Source: Jiangella ureilytica
GTDB lineage: Bacteria; Actinomycetota; Actinomycetes; Jiangellales; Jiangellaceae
Direction of reading: 5' to 3'
Length of the DNA stretch: 64,000 bases
Assembly (NCBI RefSeq): GCF_004348545.1
Contig: NZ_SMKL01000024.1
Coordinates: 17,657-81,656, forward strand
The translations under genes and the position numbers were made by a program. Shown piece after piece: positions 19,287-27,900 of the stretch (positions within the stretch are counted from its first letter, which is position 1; each line of letters begins with the position of its first letter). The notes beneath the pieces were generated by a model, which did no database searches, had not been told where the DNA came from, and saw nothing but the letters and a program-made list of their open reading frames with translations.

Positions 19287-19565
19287 GTGACGCGCGTGAT
19301 CGTGCTCGACAGCGGCTGCAGCGCGGGCACCACGGCGCCGGCCCGGTCGCAGGCGGTCCTGCCCGAGCCTCGGCTGACCTTCGCCGTCGACTCCCTCATC
19401 GACGCGATGCCGGCGGCGCTTCAGGACGGCGACGGCGTCACCGGCATGGCCGCCGCCCCGGCCGATCTCGCGCACCGCGGCGTGACCTACGACCTCGAGG
19501 TCGACACCACCCACACCACGCCCGCGCAGTGCGCACGGACGGTGGCGGGGCGGCTCGGAGCCTAG
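19287..19565 (+). pseudogene. chloramphenicol phosphotransferase-like P-loop protein, internally deleted remnant
   Basis: The 92-residue frame joins the two ends of a family normally about 180-200 residues long. The start (TRVIVLDSG then QAVLPEPRLTFAVDSLIDAM) matches the N-terminus. After residue 50 it jumps to the family C-terminus (GVTYDLEVDTTHTTPAQCAR). About half the protein, including the central catalytic part, is missing without a frameshift. The Walker A loop, usually GGSSSGKS, has become DSGCSAGTT and cannot bind ATP normally. It begins 9 bp after gcvT and overlaps the MFS stop by 4 bases. Family assignment is from remembered motifs. Confidence 0.7.
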
Positions 19566-20815
19566 TCCTCGGCGACCTCGAGCCGCCGCGGCGCGTGGCG
19601 CAGCGACGAGGACCAGGCGATCATCGCGGCGACGGCGAGCGACAGCTGGCTCAGCAGCAGCGCCTCGTCGGTCTCCATGACCCCGGCCAGCGCGCCGGCG
19701 ACCAGGGCGCCCACCGGGTAGCCGAGCCCGAACGTGACCATGCGCCCCGCCGTCATGACCCGGCTCATCAGCGGCTCGGGGGTGACCTGCTGGCGCAGCG
19801 TGACCGAGACGGTCGCGATGAGGACGTAGGCGACGGACCAGGCGACGATGGCCAGTGCGCCGGCCACCCAGCTCTCGGCCATGGCCAGCGCGACGCCCGT
19901 GGCGGCGGCGAACGGCAGCGTGACCAGCGCCGCCCGCACGCCGCCGAAGCGGTGCATGAGCCGCGGCACGAGGACGCTGCCGATGACGCCCCCGACGCCC
20001 CAGGCGCCGAAGAGCATGCCCAGGCGCCAGTCGCCCTCCTGGACGCCCAGCGTGCGGTCGGCCCAGACGACGAGGATCGCCATCAGCGCACCGGCGCTGA
20101 AGGCGACCAGGATCCCGATGACGATCATCACGCGCACGATCGGGTGCCGCAGGATGAACCGCGTCCCGTCGGCGACGGCGGTCAGCCGCAGCGGGTTGAC
20201 GCGGTCGCGGGCGCCGCTCAGGGGCCGGGTGATGCTGCGGATGAGCATGGCCGACGCCACGAACGTCAGCACGTCGACGGCGATGATCGAGGCGGGCGAC
20301 ACGACGACGATGAGGGCGCCGGCGGCCATGGGCACGACCGTCTCGGCCACCGTGCTGCCGCCGAACACCAGGGCGTTGGCCGCCGGCAACCGGTCGCGGC
20401 CGACCAGGCTGGGCAGCGCGCCCTGGTTGGCGGCGTCGAAGAACACGAAGATGGTCCGCACGCCGAACGCGGCGATGAGGACGTGAGCCGCGGTGAGCAC
20501 GTCGAGCCAGTAGGCGACGGGCACGGTGGCGAGGGCGAGCGCGGCCAGGACGTCGGCGCCGACCATGACGCGGCGGCGGTCGACGTGGTCGGCGAGCGCC
20601 CCGGCCCAGAGGCCGAAGACCAGGTACGGGACGGCCTCGGCGACGATGACCAGCGAGGTCCAGGTGGCCGACCCGGTGATGCCGTAGATCAGCACCGGCA
20701 TGGCGATGAACGTCACCGCCGAGCCCGTCAAGGAAACGATGCGCGCCGCCACGTACCGGAAGACGTCCGGATCACTGAGCAGACGCGTGCGCCGCGTAGG
20801 CGCTGAACTACTCAC
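19562..20815 (-). CDS. MFS transporter (MFS_3, enterobactin-exporter-like)
   Basis: 417 residues with about 12 membrane helices and the MFS loop motif GALADHVDRRRVMVGADV between helices 2 and 3. The overall pattern matches the MFS_3 drug/siderophore exporters. Substrate unknown. GTG start at 20815; the stop overlaps the end of the opposite-strand remnant by 4 bases. Confidence 0.9.
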   Translation of the reverse strand: MSSSAPTRRTRLLSDPDVFRYVAARIVSLTGSAVTFIAMPVLIYGITGSATWTSLVIVAEAVPYLVFGLWAGALADHVDRRRVMVGADVLAALALATVPVAYWLDVLTAAHVLIAAFGVRTIFVFFDAANQGALPSLVGRDRLPAANALVFGGSTVAETVVPMAAGALIVVVSPASIIAVDVLTFVASAMLIRSITRPLSGARDRVNPLRLTAVADGTRFILRHPIVRVMIVIGILVAFSAGALMAILVVWADRTLGVQEGDWRLGMLFGAWGVGGVIGSVLVPRLMHRFGGVRAALVTLPFAAATGVALAMAESWVAGALAIVAWSVAYVLIATVSVTLRQQVTPEPLMSRVMTAGRMVTFGLGYPVGALVAGALAGVMETDEALLLSQLSLAVAAMIAWSSSLRHAPRRLEVAED

Positions 20816-20971
20816 GTCGATGAACCCCCGCCCCCCGGCATTCGAACTTTACGCGGAAGGCAACAGCATGACGCGTGACTTGTCAAGGCGCGCTGGGGCG
20901 CGTCGCCGGGCGCCCACGAGGCGCCCGCCGAAGTGGCCCTGGCGCCGTTGCTCCGATGGAGGAACGAGGGC

Positions 20972-21004
20972 GCGTCGTTGCCGTCCCCTGCGCGGCAACG
21001 ACGC
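20972..21004. repeat. 12-bp perfect inverted repeat in a 345-bp gene-free stretch
   Basis: GCGTCGTTGCCG (20972-20983) pairs with CGGCAACGACGC (20993-21004) around nine bases. The gap 20816-21160 lies between two divergent genes and must hold both promoters; I see no convincing open frame in it. Confidence 0.6.
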
Positions 21005-21160
21005 ACCCTTGTACCCGTCAAGACAGAGCGGGCCGCGGGTTATGACGCGGGCCGGCGGAGAATTCTTCGTGTGACGTGGGCAACAGCGGGCCGGGCGCCG
21101 TTGCGCGGGCGGCGGACCGTACTGTCGGGCGGAGTGAACGGCGTAGATCGGGAGGCGAAG

Positions 21161-21382
21161 ATGAGCTGGACATGGCGGTTCCTGGCGCCGGACGGCGGTA
21201 ACGCGTCGGGTGTCGACGACGGCGCGGGGCGCTCGGAGGCCGGCTTCCCGACGCAGTCCGACGCCGAGAGCTGGCTGGGAGAGCACTGGCGCGGGCTGGT
21301 CGAGGCCGGCGTCGACTCGGTGGTGCTGGTCGAGGACGGCCGGGACGTCTACGGCCCGATGAGCCTCAAGCCGCCGGACTGA
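21161..21382 (+). CDS. conserved small actinobacterial protein, function unknown
   Basis: 73 residues beginning MSWTWRFLAPDGG, with FPTQSDAESWLGEHWR and a C-terminal DVYGPMSLKP. These blocks recur in small actinobacterial proteins I recognise but whose function I do not know. GGAGG lies five bases before the ATG. A perfect 14-bp hairpin follows. No membrane segment or signal peptide. Confidence 0.8.
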   Translation: MSWTWRFLAPDGGNASGVDDGAGRSEAGFPTQSDAESWLGEHWRGLVEAGVDSVVLVEDGRDVYGPMSLKPPD

Positions 21383-21413
21383 CGGCGGAGGCCGCCGGGC
21401 CGGCGGCCGCGGT

Positions 21414-21448
21414 GCGGCGGGCCGGTCCGGTGTAGACCGGCCCGCCGC
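21414..21448. terminator. bidirectional hairpin terminator
   Basis: A perfect 14-bp stem (21414-21427 with 21435-21448) and 7-base loop between the small protein gene and the convergent aldo/keto reductase gene. Confidence 0.8.
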
Positions 21449-21471
21449 GCGTGCGAGCCCTGTGACTGCCG

Positions 21472-22473
21472 TCAGTACTTGGGCGACCTCTTGGCGGTCT
21501 CGGCCGGGTCGCGCACGACGGCGTCGCCCAGCACGTCGTCGATCGCCGTCAGCAGATCCGCGTCGAGCGTGACCCCACTGGCCTTGACGTTCTCGGTGAC
21601 CTGCTCCGGCCGCGAGGCGCCGACGATGGCGGCCGCGACGTTGCGGTTCTGCAGCACCCACGCCACCGCGAGCTGGGCGAGCGAGAGCCCGGCCTGCTCG
21701 GCGAGCGGCTGCAGCCGCTGCACGCGGCCGAGGACGTCGTCGGTGAGCCAGCGCCGGGTGATGTCGGAGCCGCCTGACGTCAGCGCGCCGCGGGAGCCCT
21801 CGGGCGCCCCCTGGCCCGGCTGGTACTTGCCGGTGAGCACGCCCTGGGCGATGGGCGAGAAGACGATCTGCGAGACCCCCACCTCTTCCGAGGCCGGCAC
21901 GACGTCGGACTCGATGACTCGCCAGAGCATGGAGTACTCGGGCTGGTTGGAGACGAACGGGATGCGCAGCTCGCGCGCGAGGGCGTGGCCCTGGCGGATC
22001 TGCTCGCCGGTCCACTCCGAGACGCCGATGTAGAGGGCCTTGCCGGAGCGGACGAGGTCGGCGAACGCCTCCATCGTCTCCTCGAGCGGGGTGCTCGCGT
22101 CGTAGCGGTGCGCCTGGTAGAGGTCGACGTAGTCGACGCCGAGGCGGCGCAGGGAGCTGTCGATCGACTCGTGGATGTGCTTGCGCGACAGGCCGCGGTC
22201 GTTGGCGCCGTCATGGCCGACGGGCCAGAACACCTTCGTGAAGATCTCGAGCGACTCACGCCGGATGCCGGCCAGCGCCCGGCCGAGGACCTCCTCGGCG
22301 CGGCCGCCCGCGTAGACGTCGGCGGTGTCGAACGTGGTGATGCCGGCGTCGAGCGCCGCGCGGACGCAGGCGACGGCGGTGTCGTCCTGCACCTGGGAGC
22401 CGTGCGTGATCCAGTTGCCGTACGCGATCTCACTGATCTTGAGGCCGGACCGGCCGAGGCTGCGAAAGTCCAT
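21472..22473 (-). CDS. aldo/keto reductase
   Basis: 333-residue TIM-barrel NADPH oxidoreductase of the AKR superfamily, close to the KCNAB/YghZ-like branch. The tetrad is visible: Asp and Tyr in FDTADVYAGG, Lys in FTKVFW, His in YQAHRYD. The NADP-binding C-terminal region carries GASRPEQVTENV. Substrate unknown; these enzymes often reduce aldehydes such as methylglyoxal. It stands alone, 153 bp from the next gene. Confidence 0.92.
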   Translation of the reverse strand: MDFRSLGRSGLKISEIAYGNWITHGSQVQDDTAVACVRAALDAGITTFDTADVYAGGRAEEVLGRALAGIRRESLEIFTKVFWPVGHDGANDRGLSRKHIHESIDSSLRRLGVDYVDLYQAHRYDASTPLEETMEAFADLVRSGKALYIGVSEWTGEQIRQGHALARELRIPFVSNQPEYSMLWRVIESDVVPASEEVGVSQIVFSPIAQGVLTGKYQPGQGAPEGSRGALTSGGSDITRRWLTDDVLGRVQRLQPLAEQAGLSLAQLAVAWVLQNRNVAAAIVGASRPEQVTENVKASGVTLDADLLTAIDDVLGDAVVRDPAETAKRSPKY

Positions 22474-22626
22474 GCACGAGAATCTATCGGTCCGGCCGCG
22501 GCGGCTCGCGAGGAGGGGCCCCAGACGTCAGATGTCGGACCATCGCCTCGATGCCGGGTGAGACAACGGCCGAGAACGAACCGAGGACTCAGGGGACCTT
22601 GGGTCCCATCGCCGAACGGTGGTGCA

Positions 22627-23130
22627 TCACCCTTCGGGGAGGACCAGGTCCTTGGTGAAGAACCGGCTGAACTCGGCGTCGCTGTAGTAGCCGTAGGGCT
22701 CAGTGGGGACGTACCCGCTGGACTGGTACAGCGCCATGGCCTCGGGCTGCTTGAGGCCGGTCTCGAGGACGACCCGGCGGTATCCGGCCTTGACGGCCTG
22801 CGCCTCGAGCTCGGCCAGCAGCCGGCGGGCGTGGCCGCCGCCACGGTGCTCGTGCGCCACGTACATGCGCTTGATCTCGGCGACGCCGTCGTCGTGGCGG
22901 CGGAAACCGCCGGTGGCCACCGGCTCGTTGCCGACGAACCCGACGAGGAACTGGCCCTCGGGCGGGGTGAAGTCCTCGGGCGCGATGGGCCCGACGTCGG
23001 GGTCGCCGTAGCGCTCCGCGTACTCGAGCTGCAGCTCGCTCTCGAGCGCCCGCACGACGGGGTCGGCGTAGCGCAGCGCGCGGATGAACAGGCCGGTGTC
23101 GTCGCGGTCGGCCGTGGGCGCCGTGCTCAC
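22627..23130 (-). CDS. GNAT-family N-acetyltransferase
   Basis: 167 residues with the acetyl-CoA-binding core: IKRMYVAHEHRGGGHARRLL (motif A) and the later LETGLKQPEAMALYQSSGY. Substrate unknown. The GTG start overlaps the stop of the DUF3043 gene as GTGA, so it is translationally coupled to it. Confidence 0.88.
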   Translation of the reverse strand: MSTAPTADRDDTGLFIRALRYADPVVRALESELQLEYAERYGDPDVGPIAPEDFTPPEGQFLVGFVGNEPVATGGFRRHDDGVAEIKRMYVAHEHRGGGHARRLLAELEAQAVKAGYRRVVLETGLKQPEAMALYQSSGYVPTEPYGYYSDAEFSRFFTKDLVLPEG

Positions 23131-23714
23131 ACGAGCGTCCCGGGCTTGACCTGAGGCTTGGGGAGGCGGAGCCGGCGCAGCTGGGTGGCGCGGGTGATGG
23201 CGTACAGCACGTGTCCCTTCCCGGGGTCGTCGGGGAAGCGCTTGCGCACCTCACGCTTCACCCGGACCCCGAGCATCGTCAAGTCGAGGATGAGCAGGAT
23301 CATCGCGGCGAGCCAGACGATGGTGGACACGACCTGGACGGCGGCGATGCCGATGAGGCTGGTGAGCAGGATGATCAGGATGATCGGCAGGAAGAACTCC
23401 GCCACCGTGCGCCGGGAGTCGACGTAGTTGCGGATGAACATCCGCACCTCGCCCTGGTCGCGCGCGGGGAGGTGGCGTCCGTCGCCGGTGTTCAGCGCCT
23501 CGCGGGTCTTGACGCGTTCGGCGCGCATGCGCTCGCGCTCGCGCCGCATGGCCTCGCGGCGGTTCAGCGCGGGCCGGACCCGCTGCTTGCGGGCCTTCTG
23601 TGCCTCGGAGCGCTTGGGCGTGGGACGGCCCTTGCCACCGGCGCGGCCGGGGGCGTCCGCGACCTCGGCGGCGGGGACGTCAGCGGTCTCGGGAGAAGTT
23701 CGGCGACGGAACAC
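23127..23714 (-). CDS. DUF3043 membrane protein
   Basis: 195 residues: an Ala/Pro/Lys-rich N-terminus, a strongly basic stretch (RREAMRRERERMRAERVKTR), the DUF3043 core RNYVDSRRTVAEFFLP and two membrane helices near residues 107-150. The C-terminus is basic and cytoplasmic. Function unknown; the family is actinobacterial. GTG start with TACCCT seven bases upstream (23722-23727), hence leaderless. Divergent from pspA. Confidence 0.88.
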   Translation of the reverse strand: MFRRRTSPETADVPAAEVADAPGRAGGKGRPTPKRSEAQKARKQRVRPALNRREAMRRERERMRAERVKTREALNTGDGRHLPARDQGEVRMFIRNYVDSRRTVAEFFLPIILIILLTSLIGIAAVQVVSTIVWLAAMILLILDLTMLGVRVKREVRKRFPDDPGKGHVLYAITRATQLRRLRLPKPQVKPGTLV

Positions 23715-23772
23715 GTTGACAAGGGTAGGACAGTATTCCCACCGGCCCTGCCACGCCGAGCCACCTACGCCG

Positions 23773-23778
23773 TAGGGT
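23773..23778 (+). promoter_or_regulatory. candidate -10 box of the psp operon
   Basis: TAGGGT about 59 bases before the pspA ATG, in the divergent gap with the DUF3043 gene. Inference from sequence form only. Confidence 0.4.
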
Positions 23779-23836
23779 TGGATGGAAACACTGTGCTTGG
23801 CAGTGCCACCAGCTCGAGAAAGGGATACCTGGCCTC

Positions 23837-24631
23837 ATGGGGATCCTCCAGCGAATGTCCATGATCTTCCGGGCGAAGGCCGAGAAGGCGCTCGACCGCG
23901 CCGAGGACCCCCGGGAGACGCTCGACTACTCCTACAAGAAGCAGCTCGAACTGCTTCAGAAGGTGCGCCGGGGCGTGGCCGACGTCGCCACCAGCCGCAA
24001 GCGCATCGAGGTCCAGATGACCCAGCTGCAGTCGCAGTCGGGCAAGCTGCAGGAGCAGGCGCAGAAGGCGCTGTCCCTGGGCCGCGAGGATCTCGCCCGC
24101 GAGGCCCTCACCCGCCGGTCCGGGCTGCAGAACCAGATCACCGACCTGCAGACTCAGCACCAGTCGCTGCAGGGCGAGGAGGAGAAGCTCACCCTCGCCG
24201 CCCAGCGGCTGCAGGCCAAGGTCGAGTCCTTCCGCACGAAGAAGGAGACGATCAAGGCCAGCTACACCGCCGCCGAGGCCCAGACGCGCATCGGCGAGGC
24301 GTTCAGCGGCATCTCCGAAGAGATGAGCGACGTCGGCCTGGCCGTCCAGCGCGCCGAGGACAAGACGGCGAACATGCAGGCGCGGGCGGGTGCCATCGAC
24401 GAGCTGCTGGCGTCGGGCGCTCTCGACGACCCCACCGGCACGTCCAAGGACGACATCACGCTCGAGCTCGACCGCCTCGCGTCCACCAGCGACGTCGAGC
24501 TGGAGCTGTCGCGGATGAAGCAGGAGATCACCGGTGGCGCCGAGCCGCCGAAGCAGCTCGAGGGCAACGGTGCGGCCCCGGCCGCCGAGTCGGCCGAGCC
24601 GCAGCGGCAGCGCGAGGAGGGCCAGCTGTGA
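23837..24631 (+). CDS. pspA: PspA/IM30 family phage-shock protein
   Basis: Peripheral membrane protein (ESCRT-III fold) that oligomerises on stressed membranes. 264 residues, almost wholly helical and heptad-rich, starting MGILQRMSMIFRAKAEKALD as in the family, with ALDRAEDPRETLDYSY and long coiled coils to about residue 190. It is followed with a GTGA overlap by pspAA, then htpX and pspAB, forming a membrane-stress operon of the actinobacterial type. No pspF or pspB/C is present. Confidence 0.93.
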   Translation: MGILQRMSMIFRAKAEKALDRAEDPRETLDYSYKKQLELLQKVRRGVADVATSRKRIEVQMTQLQSQSGKLQEQAQKALSLGREDLAREALTRRSGLQNQITDLQTQHQSLQGEEEKLTLAAQRLQAKVESFRTKKETIKASYTAAEAQTRIGEAFSGISEEMSDVGLAVQRAEDKTANMQARAGAIDELLASGALDDPTGTSKDDITLELDRLASTSDVELELSRMKQEITGGAEPPKQLEGNGAAPAAESAEPQRQREEGQL

Positions 24632-24921
24632 TCATCCGCATCATGGGTGAGGGGCAGTTCGAGGTCGACGACACCCACCTGACCGAGCTCAACCGTCTCG
24701 ACGACGTGCTGGGCGAGGCCATCGAGGGCGGCGACGACGACACCTTCCGCGCCGCACTGGGCGCCCTGCTCGCCGAGGTCCGACGGGCCGGCTCGCCGGT
24801 CGCCGACGACGCGCTGGTCGACAGCGACCTCGTCCTCCCCTACGACGAGGCGCACATCGACGAGGTGCGCGAGCTGCTCACCGACGAGGGCCTCGTCCCG
24901 TCGGAGCCGCCGGTCACGTGA
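24628..24921 (+). CDS. pspAA: PspA-associated protein PspAA
   Basis: 97-residue acidic protein beginning MIIRIMGEGQFEVDD, with LNRLDDVLGEAIEGGDDDTF and a Pro/acidic end. The start and position right after pspA are characteristic of PspAA, a small partner proposed to work with PspA in bacteria lacking the proteobacterial Psp genes. The GTG overlaps the pspA stop by 4 bases, so translation is coupled. No membrane segment. Confidence 0.88.
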   Translation: MIIRIMGEGQFEVDDTHLTELNRLDDVLGEAIEGGDDDTFRAALGALLAEVRRAGSPVADDALVDSDLVLPYDEAHIDEVRELLTDEGLVPSEPPVT

Positions 24922-25054
24922 CCCGTGCTGCTGTCCTGCGTCGCCGGGCGGGTCACGTGGCGGCTCTCCCGGCGGCGACGGGAACGGCGGCCGCGGGCGG
25001 CGCGTTCCACCAGTAGGAGCGGTGTCACTCGCCGCAGGTAGGAAGGGAACAGCG

Positions 25055-25957
25055 TTGGCTCGCTCGAGGTTCGCCCCGGACCGGGGTCTCTCGTTCCGGA
25101 TGGGCCTGACGATGATCGTCTTGGCCCTGCTCTACGTCGTGTTGATCGGCGCCATCTCGTACGGCACGGGCGCCGTCTGGCTCGGCGTGCTCATCGGCCT
25201 GGGTGTCCTGTGGGGCCAGTGGTACTTCTCCGACAAGCTCGCGCTGAGCGGTATGGGCGCCCGCGAGGTGTCGCCAGCCGAGGCGCCCGAGCTGCACGCC
25301 ATGATCGACCGGTTGTGCGCTCTGGCCGACATGCCGAAGCCGCGGGTCGCCATCGCCGACACCGACATCCCCAACGCGTTCGCGGCCGGCCGCAGCCCCG
25401 ACCGCGCCGTCGTCGCCGTCACCACCGGCGTCCTGCGCCGGCTCGACGAGCGCGAGCTCGAGGCCGTCCTCTCGCACGAGCTCTCGCACGTCGCACACCG
25501 CGACGTGCTGGTCATGACGGTGGCCTCGGTGGTGGGCGTGCTGGCCGGGTTCCTGACCAAGATGCTGCTCTGGTCCGGCCTGGGCAACAACCGCGGCGGC
25601 AACAACAACGCCGCCATCATGGTGCTCATCGTCACGGTCGTGGCGGCCGTGGTCTACGGCGTCAGCTTCGTGCTGACCCGGCTGCTCTCGCGCTATCGCG
25701 AGCTGGCCGCCGACCGCGCCGGCGCCATCCTCACCGGTCAGCCGTCGGCCCTGGCCAGCGCGCTGACGAAGATCTCCGGCGACATGGGCCGCATCCCGAA
25801 GAAAGATCTGCGCGCCGCCGAGCCGTACAACGCGTTCTTCTTCGTCCCGGCCCTCACCGGCAAGGTCGACATCGCGTCCCTCTTCGCCTCGCACCCGCCG
25901 CTGGAGAAGCGGCTCGAGCAGCTCAGCCGCATCTCCGTCGAGCTGGGCCGGGAGTGA
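25055..25957 (+). CDS. htpX: M48 zinc metalloprotease HtpX
   Basis: Integral membrane protease that degrades damaged membrane proteins. 300 residues with two N-terminal helices, the zinc motif HELSH with a following His (VAHRD), two further helices and the third ligand in RYRELAADR. The TTG at 25055 is preferred because AGGGA lies seven bases upstream and it gives the family start MARSRFAPDRGL; a GTG at 25022 in frame has no such site. It sits between pspAA and pspAB, linking proteolysis with PspA membrane stress. Confidence 0.93.
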   Translation: MARSRFAPDRGLSFRMGLTMIVLALLYVVLIGAISYGTGAVWLGVLIGLGVLWGQWYFSDKLALSGMGAREVSPAEAPELHAMIDRLCALADMPKPRVAIADTDIPNAFAAGRSPDRAVVAVTTGVLRRLDERELEAVLSHELSHVAHRDVLVMTVASVVGVLAGFLTKMLLWSGLGNNRGGNNNAAIMVLIVTVVAAVVYGVSFVLTRLLSRYRELAADRAGAILTGQPSALASALTKISGDMGRIPKKDLRAAEPYNAFFFVPALTGKVDIASLFASHPPLEKRLEQLSRISVELGRE

Positions 25958-25961
25958 ATCC

Positions 25962-26528
25962 GTGGGTCTCCTCGACGCCCTCTTCGGTCGGTCCAAGCAG
26001 GTCCAGCCCAACCTCGACGCCCTGTTCGCGCTGCCCACGGCGGCGCTGACCCTGGAGGCGTCGGCCCAGATGCATCCCAGCGGGGTCGGCGCGGTGTGCT
26101 TCCGCCAGGCCGAGGGCGGCCCGTTCGCCCGGCTCAAGGCCGACGTCACCACGCTGCTCGGCGGCTCCGAGCCCGAAGAGGTGCACGACGCCTACGGCTA
26201 CACCTGGCTGGTCGTGAAGCGGCAGCCGGAGCAGATGTCCGAGCTGTGCACCGACCTCCACGCGGTGAACTCCACGCTCGAAGAGGCCGGCTTCGGGCCG
26301 TCGCTGCTGTGCACGACCATCGGGCTGCGCTCCGAGGACGGCCGCGGGCTGGCGCTGGTCTACCTCTACAAGCGCGGCACGTTCTACCCGTTCGCGCCCC
26401 TGGACGCGCAGCGGCAGGACCGCGACAACGCGCTGGAGCTGCAGGTGCGCGCCCTGGTCGGTGGCGACCTCCCCATCGAGCCCGACGTCACCCGCTGGTT
26501 CCCCGTCTGGGGCGCCCCCGGCGTCTGA
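25962..26528 (+). CDS. pspAB: PspA-associated protein PspAB
   Basis: 188 residues starting MGLLDALFGRSKQVQPNLDALFALP, with TYGYTW-like GYTWLVVKRQP and CTTIGLRSEDGRGLALVYLYKRGTF regions (quoted in part: LALVYLYKRGTFYPF). This fits PspAB, a family found next to HtpX and PspA. GTG start 4 bp after the htpX stop. Function not established; the location suggests a role in membrane-stress proteolysis. Confidence 0.88.
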   Translation: MGLLDALFGRSKQVQPNLDALFALPTAALTLEASAQMHPSGVGAVCFRQAEGGPFARLKADVTTLLGGSEPEEVHDAYGYTWLVVKRQPEQMSELCTDLHAVNSTLEEAGFGPSLLCTTIGLRSEDGRGLALVYLYKRGTFYPFAPLDAQRQDRDNALELQVRALVGGDLPIEPDVTRWFPVWGAPGV

Positions 26529-26555
26529 CCCGAGGTGCCGCCGCTGCCGGAAGCT

Positions 26556-26581
26556 CCCCTCGCCCCGGGACGGACGAGGGG
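26556..26581. terminator. hairpin between pspAB and nadA
   Basis: CCCCTCG (26556-26562) pairs with CGAGGGG (26575-26581) around a 12-base loop in the gap between convergent operons. Confidence 0.6.
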
Positions 26582-26604
26582 CGCTCGCGCGTGGACGCGA
26601 GGGG

Positions 26605-27789
26605 TCAGTCCTTGACGGCGCCGCTGCCGGGCAGTGCGAGCATGCGGTCGAGGGCGACCCCGGCCCAACGGGCGGTGTCGTCGTCGACCTCGATGCGGTT
26701 GACCACGCGGCCCTCGACCAGGCTCTCCAGCGTCCAGACCAGGTGCGGGAGGTCGATGCGGTTCATCGTCGCGCAGAAGCACACCGTCTTGTCGAGGAAG
26801 ACGACCGTCTTGTCGGGGTGCTCGGCGGCCAGCCGCTTGACCAGGTTGAGCTCGGTGCCGACGGCCCAGGCCGAGCCGGCCGGCGCCTCGGCGATGGCCT
26901 TGATGATGTACTCGGTCGACCCGACGTAGTCGGCGCCGACGACGACCTCGTGCTGGCACTCGGGGTGGACCAGCACGTTGACGCCGGGGATGCGGGCCCG
27001 GACGTCGGCCACGGACTCGGCGCTGAACCGGCCGTGCACCGAGCAGTGGCCCTTCCACAGCAGCATGGTGGCCGCGCGCAGCTCCTCGTCGGTGACGCCG
27101 AAGCCCGGCTTGTGCGGGTCGATGACCACGCAGTCGTCGAGCGACAGGCCCAGCTGCAGAACGGCGGTGTTGCGGCCCAGGTGCTGGTCGGGCAGGAACA
27201 GCACCTTCTCGCCCTTCTCGAACGCCCACTCGAGAGCCTGCCTGGCGTTGCTCGACGTGCAGACGGCGCCGCCGTTGCGCCCGCAGAACGACTTGATGTC
27301 GGCCGACGAGTTCATGTAGGTGATCGGCACGGTGCTCGACGCGACGCCGGCCTCTTCGAGCCGCGCCCACGCGTCCTCGACCTGCAGGATGCGGGCCATG
27401 TCGGCCATGGAGCAGCCGGCGGCGAGGTCGGGCAGGATCACCTGCTGGTGGTCGCCGGTGAGGATGTCGGCCGACTCGGCCATGAAGTGCACGCCGCAGA
27501 AGACGATGAACTCCGCGTCGGGGCGGGCGGCGGCGTCGCGGGCCAGCTTGAAGGAGTCGCCGGTGACGTCGGCGAACTGGATGACCTCGTCGCGCTGGTA
27601 GTGGTGCCCCAGGACGAACACGCGGTCGCCCAGGGCCTCGCGGGCCCTGCGGGCGCGCTCGACCAGGTCGGGGTCGCTGGCGGCGGGCAGGTCACCGGGA
27701 CACTCCACGCCACGCTCGCTGGTGGGGTCGGCGTTCCGGCCCAGCAGGAGCAACGGGACGGGTGTCGACGGGGTCTGGGTCACGGTCAC
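26605..27789 (-). CDS. nadA: quinolinate synthase
   Basis: Condenses iminoaspartate with dihydroxyacetone phosphate to quinolinate in NAD synthesis, using a [4Fe-4S] cluster. 394 residues, with FVLGHHYQRDEVI near the N-terminus and cluster-region cysteines in FCGVHFM, FCGRNGGAVCTSS and VHPECQHEV. The end is normal for the longer actinobacterial type. GTG start at 27789. nadB and nadC, usually adjacent in streptomycetes, are not next to it here. Confidence 0.95.
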   Translation of the reverse strand: MTVTQTPSTPVPLLLLGRNADPTSERGVECPGDLPAASDPDLVERARRAREALGDRVFVLGHHYQRDEVIQFADVTGDSFKLARDAAARPDAEFIVFCGVHFMAESADILTGDHQQVILPDLAAGCSMADMARILQVEDAWARLEEAGVASSTVPITYMNSSADIKSFCGRNGGAVCTSSNARQALEWAFEKGEKVLFLPDQHLGRNTAVLQLGLSLDDCVVIDPHKPGFGVTDEELRAATMLLWKGHCSVHGRFSAESVADVRARIPGVNVLVHPECQHEVVVGADYVGSTEYIIKAIAEAPAGSAWAVGTELNLVKRLAAEHPDKTVVFLDKTVCFCATMNRIDLPHLVWTLESLVEGRVVNRIEVDDDTARWAGVALDRMLALPGSGAVKD

Positions 27790-27900
27790 GGCTCGTCAGC
27801 CCTCTCTCCGGCAGTCGGCGCCAACCTGGGTGTGGGCGTGCGACCGCGTCGCCTCGGCGCTGGTGACAACACACGCCGTCCTCACAATCGTCCCACGCCG

